In this document: positions 59,100-64,000 of the stretch, one piece after another
Layout: each line of letters begins with the position of its first letter
Position numbering within the stretch: position 1 is the stretch's first letter
NCBI RefSeq assembly: GCF_022513635.1
Contig: NZ_JAKWBL010000003.1
Location: forward strand, 248,001 to 312,000
Direction: 5' to 3'
Origin: Paraniabella ginsengisoli
Lineage (GTDB): Bacteria > Bacteroidota > Bacteroidia > Chitinophagales > Chitinophagaceae
Length of the DNA: 64,000 nucleotides
Position numbers and translations under genes: made by a program
The notes under the pieces: generated by a model
The model's database searches: none
What the model was told of the DNA's origin: nothing
Seen by the model: the letters and a program-made list of their open reading frames with translations, nothing else

Positions 59100-60613
59100 T
59101 TATCTTAGCCATGCACGTGGATCAACGTTTTTCTCTTCGATCATTAGAATGAAATCAAGTTTTCCGCCACCAGTCTCTTCGTCTGCCCCTACAGTACCAA
59201 TTGACTGTCCACGATTCACATTGGCACCTTTGCTAACGCTAACAGAAGCCAAATTGCTATACGCTGTAAAATATTTTCCATGTCTCAATACAACGAAAGA
59301 TGTTCCACCTACTTTAGAAATACTTACCACTTCGCCACCAAAAACAGCTCTAACAGATGCACCGACATTTGCGGTATAAGTTACCCCAGGATTGTCGCCC
59401 ACAATGTCGGGGCCCAGGCCTTCAATTTTATATCGTCCAAAGCCAAGCGTGATAATGCCATCAACCGGGGCAGGTAACTTTCCCCTGTTTTGAGAAAAGT
59501 CACTATTCAGTGCTATATCATCTGCTTTATAATTTAAATATCCGCCTTCAGGAGCTTTGTTTTCTACAACTGGCGCAGGCGGCGGGGCATTCCGTCTTGC
59601 CTCGATTGGGTTTGCATTAGCAATGATGGGGTTATTTGTTTTTGGAATATTGCGAACATCGCTGCTTTTACCAGCACCAACCGGATTGAATTTTTGCTCC
59701 CGCAATGGTTTAGATGGCAAAGCCGATTCAGGTGTTGGAGTAGCAGGCGCTGTGACGGCATTAGGATTAGCGCCAGCCAATGCCCTCTCTGTCTGCAGCA
59801 ATCTTTCACGCGCCCATGCTTCCTGCCTTGCTTTTGCCTCAGCAGCGGCTCTTTGTTTGGATTCTTCCTGTGCTATTTTTTTGCTTCTGCAATTTCCTGT
59901 CGCACTACTGCTGCGATGTTTGACTTAAGTTGCCTGTCCTCTTCTTTTTTCTTAGCAATTTGCTTTTGCAACGAGCCCGCCTGAGATTGTAAAATATGTG
60001 CGACCGAATCTTTTTCTTTTCTTTGTGTTTCCAATACGCCAAACTCACTGGAGCGGCTGTCTAATGCCGTTTTTTTATTTACTATGCTTGCGCGCTGATG
60101 GTTATAACGTTTATCGATAAGATTGCTGGTCTTTGTTATGTCATCCATCTGTTTTTCGCGATAATTGCGATAGCTTTTTAAATAGGCTACCCGCTTTATA
60201 GCATCATTAAAACTGTTAGAGGAAAAAATAAAATTGAGATAATCGTAATTACTCCTGTTTTTGTAAGCATACACTACAGTTCGGGCATAATGCGCTTTGA
60301 GTGTATCCATTTGATTTTTCAGCTTTTTTATTTCGATGGCACTATAGTAAATATCATCATTTATCAGGCGAATTTCCTTCCCAATATTATTGATGTATTT
60401 TTCCTGTACTTCAATCTTTTTGTTTAGTGCAGCTAGCTGATGTAAGTTATTTTTGCTTTCCCCTTTAACAGCATTGTAGGCTTCCTGAATTTGCTTTAGC
60501 TCCATTTGCAACCTTCTTCGCTCATCCTCCATAGCTGTTTTATCACTTGTTTTTTGAGCGACTACATTACTATCAACGCCAGAAAAAAGTAGCACCAAAA
60601 GAAGTACCATCAT
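59100..60613 (-). CDS. EnvC-like murein hydrolase activator with degenerate LytM domain, frameshifted
   Basis: Signal peptide MMVLLLVLLFSGVDSNVVAQ, long coiled coils (MEDERRRLQMELKQIQEAYN; NIGKEIRLINDDIYYSAIEI), an Ala/Pro linker, then a LytM/M23 domain. The domain keeps the fold (LGFGRYKIEGLGPDIVGDNP, HGKYFTAYSNLASVSVSKGA, GGGKLDFILMIEEKNVDPRA) but lacks the zinc-binding HxxxD and HxH residues. It should therefore activate an amidase rather than cut peptidoglycan, as EnvC does. One A is missing from the A7 run near 59880 (AEAKK|IAQEESKQR). The ATG at 60613 is chosen because the longer frame runs into a family A repeat. About 504 residues. Confidence 0.83.
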
Positions 60614-60639
60614 CTTACCGTTATGTTGTTCAGTTATAT

Positions 60640-60705
60640 TGAACAGCTGAAGAGTGCGACGCAACAAAGATGATAGCAGTACTGAAGCCTGGTACATAAA
60701 ATTAT
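60640..60705 (+). repeat. Dispersed repeat family A, copy 10
   Basis: GAACAGCTGAAGAGTGCGAC then GCAACAAAGATGATAGCAGT and ACTGAAGCCTGGTACA. The core matches copy 1 most closely, including GATGATAG-AGTACT. It lies between DUF4292 and the EnvC-like gene. Confidence 0.6.
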
Positions 60706-60712
60706 ACGGAAG

Positions 60713-61495
60713 TTATTGTTTTGTTTTATATCCTGAAGGAACTGAGAATGGTATGCTCACTTCACCATCAAAATCGTGCGATTTAAAATCTAGTTTGATG
60801 GTTATATTACTTTTGTATTTAACACCTATATTTCTGGTGGTGGAAAAATTTCTGCCGGCAACAGATTTATAATTATTGTATGCTAATTCTGCACTTCTGT
60901 TTTTGGTAGCATCAACATCACTCAGTTTACTTACTGACGGCAAATAGCCTGGCATCAAAACTGTCAACAAATTTTTAAAATTAGCATCCTGTGTAGTGAT
61001 CACGTAATTATCCCCTTCTTTTACCAGGCTTGCATTCGTAGTGCTTACAAATACCGGATTGCCTATCAACAGGTTTTGCAATGTTGTAAAATCAACTGGC
61101 AAACCAATTTTTTCCTGCAGGTAAGTAAGGCTTGTAGCTATATACTCCTTCTGAAGTTTATTAAGAATTTTTACCGAGTCTTTTGTTATCAAAGCTCGTA
61201 CCCCTTCAAAACCCATTAAACCTGCTGACATCCAGATGGCTTCATCTTTTTTAATGACCAACTTGGCGCTGACACTTTTACCATTGCCCTTTCCGTCATC
61301 AAAATCAACATCCACTTTTCCTGAAAAGGTTTTAAAATCAATCGTATTTAATTTAGATAAAACTGCTGTTGGACTTTCATCTTCAACTCTTGCCACAGGT
61401 GTAGGTGTTTCCGGAGTAGGGGTTTTGGCAGCTTTTTTACTTGCATTACAAGACGCAAGCGCTGCAATTGACGCTATAATTATTATTTTTTTCAT
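60713..61495 (-). CDS. DUF4292 lipoprotein
   Basis: The protein has 260 residues. Lipoprotein signal KKIIIIASIAALASCNASKK. The body (FSGKVDVDFDDGKGNGKSVS, EAIWMSAGLMGFEGVRALIT, VKILNKLQKEYIATSLTYLQ) looks like the LolA/LppX-type half-barrel of DUF4292, so it may bind lipids, but this is inference. It lies between the dUTPase and EnvC-like genes on the same strand, an order I associate with Bacteroidota genomes. The frame is intact. Confidence 0.8.
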   Translation of the reverse strand: MKKIIIIASIAALASCNASKKAAKTPTPETPTPVARVEDESPTAVLSKLNTIDFKTFSGKVDVDFDDGKGNGKSVSAKLVIKKDEAIWMSAGLMGFEGVRALITKDSVKILNKLQKEYIATSLTYLQEKIGLPVDFTTLQNLLIGNPVFVSTTNASLVKEGDNYVITTQDANFKNLLTVLMPGYLPSVSKLSDVDATKNRSAELAYNNYKSVAGRNFSTTRNIGVKYKSNITIKLDFKSHDFDGEVSIPFSVPSGYKTKQ

Positions 61496-61526
61496 GTTTG
61501 TTTATTTTAAAGCCGGAAGTCTGAGA

Positions 61527-61586
61527 AGTCAGGAAGACCGAAACATGCACGTCACACGCGCTTAACGACTTACCGTCTTTCTGACT
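61527..61586 (-). terminator. Inverted repeat after dut
   Basis: AGTCAGGAAGAC (61527-61538) pairs with GTCTTTCTGACT (61575-61586) with one G-T pair and a 36-nt loop. It begins right at the dut stop. The long loop makes it a weak terminator; it may be another dispersed repeat. Confidence 0.35.
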
Positions 61587-61587
61587 T

Positions 61588-62031
61588 TTAACTTTTCCCT
61601 GTATGTCCAAACCCTCCCGCAGCGCGTACAGTTTCACTTAATTGCTCAACAGGAGTCCAGTTAATAATTTCAACTTTTTGAATAACCATTTGAGCAATAC
61701 GATCACCATTCTGGATCGTTTGCGGCTCGTTCGACAAATTGATTAAGATAACTTTTATTTCACCTCTGTAATCTGCATCAATTGTGCCAGGCGTGTTCAA
61801 ACAGGTTAATCCCTGCTTAACAGCGAGCCCGCTGCGAGGCCTGATCTGCGCTTCATATCCTTCTGGCAATTCTATAAATAACCCAGTAGGAACCAAGGTC
61901 CGCTCAAGAGTTTGCAATACTATATTTTCAGTTATTGACGCTTTTAAATCCATACCCGATGCACCTGAAGTGGCATAGGCGGGTAAAGGGTGTTCCGATT
62001 TATTTACAATTTTTACTTCGAGTTGTGCCAT
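61588..62031 (-). CDS. dut: Deoxyuridine 5'-triphosphate nucleotidohydrolase (dUTPase)
   Basis: Trimeric dUTPase of 147 residues that keeps uracil out of DNA. All five motifs are visible: 1 [11 protein letters not shown], 2 [13 protein letters not shown], 3 [18 protein letters not shown], 4 [13 protein letters not shown], 5 [12 protein letters not shown]. The frame is intact. A -7 promoter element lies five bases before the ATG. DUF4292 and EnvC-like genes follow on the same strand. Confidence 0.95.
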   Translation of the reverse strand: MAQLEVKIVNKSEHPLPAYATSGASGMDLKASITENIVLQTLERTLVPTGLFIELPEGYEAQIRPRSGLAVKQGLTCLNTPGTIDADYRGEIKVILINLSNEPQTIQNGDRIAQMVIQKVEIINWTPVEQLSETVRAAGGFGHTGKS

Positions 62032-62036
62032 AGCGA

Positions 62037-62044
62037 CAAAGATA
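62037..62044 (-). promoter_or_regulatory. Bacteroidota -7 promoter element (TATCTTTG) of dut
   Basis: A perfect TAnnTTTG match on the minus strand, ending five bases before the dut ATG. Transcription would start at or next to the start codon. Confidence 0.5.
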
Positions 62045-62145
62045 ACCTGTTGTGGTTAAAGGTTGATAAGTTGAAAAGTTAACATGTTAAAAACCGAACT
62101 CGCGCCCTATGTTAAAAACGTTAACTTTACAGCAAATTATCTGAT

Positions 62146-62415
62146 ATGCCTGTAATAGCAATGTTTTATGGTATTATTGTCAGAATGTTTTATTACGATA
62201 ACAAAGAACATCACGTGCCGCATGTTCATGTTGAGTACGGAGAAATGACGGCTGTAATTCAGATTCCCGAAGGAAATATTTTGGCTGGTAAATTCCCTAA
62301 TGATAAGCTAAAATTAGTTACAGCCTGGATTGAAATTCATAAAGATGAATTAATGGCAAACTGGAAATTAGCCATATCAGGACAACAAATATTTAAAATT
62401 GAAGCTTTAAAATGA
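62146..62415 (+). CDS. DUF4160 family small protein
   Basis: The protein has 89 residues. It contains FYYDNKEHHVPHVHVEYGEM, the His-rich HxxPHxHV signature of DUF4160, and ends IEALK. The next gene (DUF2442) overlaps its stop by four bases (ATGA), so they are coupled. Such pairs occur widely as small cassettes and are suspected of toxin-antitoxin-like roles, but function is not established. The frame is intact. Confidence 0.82.
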   Translation: MPVIAMFYGIIVRMFYYDNKEHHVPHVHVEYGEMTAVIQIPEGNILAGKFPNDKLKLVTAWIEIHKDELMANWKLAISGQQIFKIEALK

Positions 62416-62666
62416 AAACTCTTACCGACATTAGCGCTTTGAGTGATTTTCGCCTGAGTTGCTTATTTAACGATGGATCGAGAAGAATAGCTGATATTAA
62501 GCCGTTCCTGAATAAAGAAGTTTTTAAGCCATTAGCAGATCCGGATGTTTTCTTTTCGGCTTTGCATAATGGGGGCTATTTCATCGAATGGAAAGGTTAT
62601 GATGTGGATTTAAGCGCAGACACTTTGTGGCATATTTCGCAGCCCGAAGCTGAATTGTTTGTTTAA
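62412..62666 (+). CDS. DUF2442 family small protein
   Basis: The protein has 84 residues. It matches the DUF2442 pattern: DFRLSCLFNDGSRRIADIKP, LADPDVFFSALHNGGYFIEW, and GYDVDLSADTLWHIS. It is coupled to the DUF4160 gene before it. DUF2442 proteins are often partners of DUF4160, and some are treated as antitoxin-like; this is inference. The frame is intact. It converges with ispF. Confidence 0.82.
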   Translation: MKTLTDISALSDFRLSCLFNDGSRRIADIKPFLNKEVFKPLADPDVFFSALHNGGYFIEWKGYDVDLSADTLWHISQPEAELFV

Positions 62667-62696
62667 CGATACTAATACGTAGCGAATGTATTATAA

Positions 62697-63176
62697 TTAA
62701 ACCTTTTGTAGCAAAACGGTAGCATACGCCACCAAACCCTCTTCCCTACCTACAAATCCCATCGTTTCGGTTGTTGTTGCTTTTACCGACACATCTTCAA
62801 CCAATATCTCACAGATACCGGCAATGGTTTCCCGCATTTTTTCAACGTAGGGTTTTATTTTTGGCTCCTGCAAGGTTAGCGTTGAATCAATATTTACCAC
62901 TTTGTACTTTTTTTCTTTGATCAGATCAATACAATGTTTTAGTAGTATTTTACTGTCAATGTTACGGTATTTTTCATCAGTATTGGGAAAGTGAACGCCA
63001 ATATCGCCTAAAGCCAGGGCGCCTAACAAAGCATCACAAATAGCATGTAACAGCACATCGGCATCGCTGTGACCAATAGCTCCTTTTGTATGCGGAATTA
63101 AAACGCCACCAATCCATAGATCACGACCGGTTACCAATTCATGAAAGTCAATGCCGCTGCCTATTCTATAACTCAT
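62697..63176 (-). CDS. ispF: 2-C-methyl-D-erythritol 2,4-cyclodiphosphate synthase
   Basis: Isoprenoid (MEP pathway) enzyme of 159 residues. Zn site and active site: RIGSGIDFHELVTGRDLWIG, then IGHSDADVLLHAICDALLGA; later LGDIGVHFPNTDEKYRNIDS and the C-terminal VSVKATTTETMGFVGREEGL. The ATG at 63176 starts at the conserved MSYRIGSG; the longer frame runs through the HigBA promoter region. The frame is intact. Confidence 0.94.
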   Translation of the reverse strand: MSYRIGSGIDFHELVTGRDLWIGGVLIPHTKGAIGHSDADVLLHAICDALLGALALGDIGVHFPNTDEKYRNIDSKILLKHCIDLIKEKKYKVVNIDSTLTLQEPKIKPYVEKMRETIAGICEILVEDVSVKATTTETMGFVGREEGLVAYATVLLQKV

Positions 63177-63215
63177 AGTATTTTTTCGTAAAAATAAGGA
63201 ACTTTGAATTTCCAA

Positions 63216-63248
63216 ACTTCTCATTTTGAGAAGTATTTTGTACATTTG
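63216..63248 (+). promoter_or_regulatory. HigBA promoter with palindromic operator
   Basis: The perfect dyad ACTTCTCA / TGAGAAGT (63216-63223 and 63227-63234, 3-nt centre) lies six bases ahead of TACATTTG (63241-63248), a perfect -7 element 16 nt before the higB ATG. The arrangement is what an autorepressing antitoxin would bind; direct binding is inferred. Confidence 0.55.
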
Positions 63249-63263
63249 CATTAATATTGCTAA

Positions 63264-63559
63264 ATGAAAATTGCTAACAAACCTTTTTTGTCTGATTTTG
63301 CAAAAAGGCATCCCGATTCCATCAGCTCAATAAACCGGTGGATTGAGATCGTTGAGCATAGTGACTTTAGTAATCACAATGAGTTGAAAAACGTTTTTCC
63401 AACGGCAGATTATGTAGGTAACAGCAGGTATGTTTTAACATCAGAGGAAATAGATACCGACTAATTGTTTTGGTAATATTTATCCAGGGGTTTATGCAGA
63501 TCAGGTTTTGTGGTACACATTCGGAGTATGACAAGATTAGGAATATTGAAAATTTGTAA
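63264..63559 (+). CDS. higB: HigB-type toxin, frameshifted
   Basis: mRNA-cleaving RelE-superfamily toxin of the HigB type: MKIANKPFLSDFAKRHPDSI, INRWIEIVEHSDFSNHNELK, then NSRYVFNIRGNRYRLIVLVI and IRFCGTHSEYDKI after repair. One T is missing from the T4 run near 63431 (SRYVF|NIRGNRYRLIV), which cuts the plain frame at 66 residues. Reconstructed length is 98, normal for the family. The stop is one base before the antitoxin ATG. If the indel were real the toxin would be dead. Confidence 0.82.
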
Positions 63560-63560
63560 C

Positions 63561-63979
63561 ATGAAGAAATCAATTTTTGAAGATTTGAAGGGCATTGATG
63601 ACAGCATTACATACAAAAATGTGATGAATCATATCGAAACGCTTATTGCAACAGCTACAAAAAAGGATATTTAAAGGACGCTGATGCAAGTAATAAGTAC
63701 ACCAAAGAGATCAGCCGGCTGGGAAATTTATGTGCAGATTATGAAAGCACTTACATGAATCTGACTCCTTTAAAATTGAAGAACCCACTTATTGTTTCAA
63801 TAGAAAATAAAATGCACGCCAAAGCACTTAACCAACGCCAGGCCGCAACACTTTTAGAAGTAAAAGAAAATACTTTCAGCCAAATATTAAACGGGAAAAG
63901 AAATATTTCGATGAAAATGGCCAAAAAACTTTATCAGGTTTTCAACATTGACCCCAAAACAATTATTGAGTTTTCGTAA
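63561..63979 (+). CDS. higA: HigA-type antitoxin with C-terminal helix-turn-helix, frameshifted
   Basis: About 139 residues after repair. N-terminal part MKKSIFEDLKGIDDSITYKN, then a helical linker, and an XRE helix-turn-helix in the last 60 residues (KALNQRQAATLLEVKENTFS; QILNGKRNISMKMAKKLYQV). This is the type of antitoxin found behind HigB toxins. One A is missing from the A6 run near 63660 (ATATKK|GYLKDADASNKYTKE). It should bind the toxin and the palindrome at 63216-63234. The ATG is one base after the higB stop. Confidence 0.82.
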
Positions 63980-64000
63980 AATGAAGTCAATACCGCTGCC

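Overview
This 64 kb window looks like a chromosomal segment of a Bacteroidota bacterium, most likely Chitinophagaceae or a close relative. The evidence is an AT-rich base composition, many promoters of the phylum-specific TAnnTTTG type, lipoproteins and outer-membrane barrels of Bacteroidota families (DUF922, DUF2490, DUF3810, DUF4292, DUF4856, spondin-domain), a PurL/UbiE/PyrG core, and abundant short intergenic repeats. I see no rRNA, tRNA, CRISPR array, prophage or intact insertion sequence.

The reading frames carry an unusually high number of single-base indels. I can place about 37 of them in about 25 genes, nearly always in or next to an A or T run, and they hit core genes such as pyrG, pgm and murQ. 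In every case the downstream frame continues the same protein family. I read these as sequencing or assembly errors, not real pseudogenes, and I give reconstructed whole-gene coordinates.

Layout. 0.1-12.5 kb: BadF-type sugar kinase, S41 protease, CBS/cysteine synthase, DUF922 protein, Wzi/RemB-like barrel, dihydroorotase, MutS-like ATPase, DUF4856 lipoprotein, EngB GTPase, GntR regulator. 12.7-25.8 kb: UbiE, a lipoprotein formylglycine-generating enzyme (FGE), PurL, ProC, a three-PAS histidine kinase with a receiver, an AraC regulator with a peroxiredoxin, a spondin lipoprotein, CTP synthase. 26-30.6 kb: a sugar module with two MFS transporters and two exported TIM-barrel isomerases. 30.6-35.3 kb: a very AT-rich polysaccharide island with an epimerase, methyltransferase, Wzx-like flippase and glycosyltransferase. 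35.4-39.4 kb: TpiA, a GlmU-like protein and ribosomal protein S1.

39.7-45.5 kb: six genes on the minus strand, namely sulfatase, HAD phosphatase lipoprotein, PsiE-like membrane protein, a second lipoprotein FGE, a DUF2490 protein and a porin-like barrel. This is the most system-like locus: a sulfatase with its own envelope-anchored maturase. 45.9-57 kb: DUF3810 metalloprotease, phosphoglucomutase, luciferase-like oxidoreductase, EamA exporter, glutamine cyclotransferase, methyltransferase, HesB-type Fe-S carrier, Tex. 57-62 kb: MurQ, a PaaE-like reductase, and an EnvC-DUF4292-dUTPase group. 62.1-64 kb: a DUF4160-DUF2442 pair and a HigB-HigA toxin-antitoxin pair on either side of ispF.

At least six families of short dispersed repeats fill the gaps between genes. 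The best defined is an element of about 80 bp with a GTGCGACGCAACGAAGATG core, seen around ten times.
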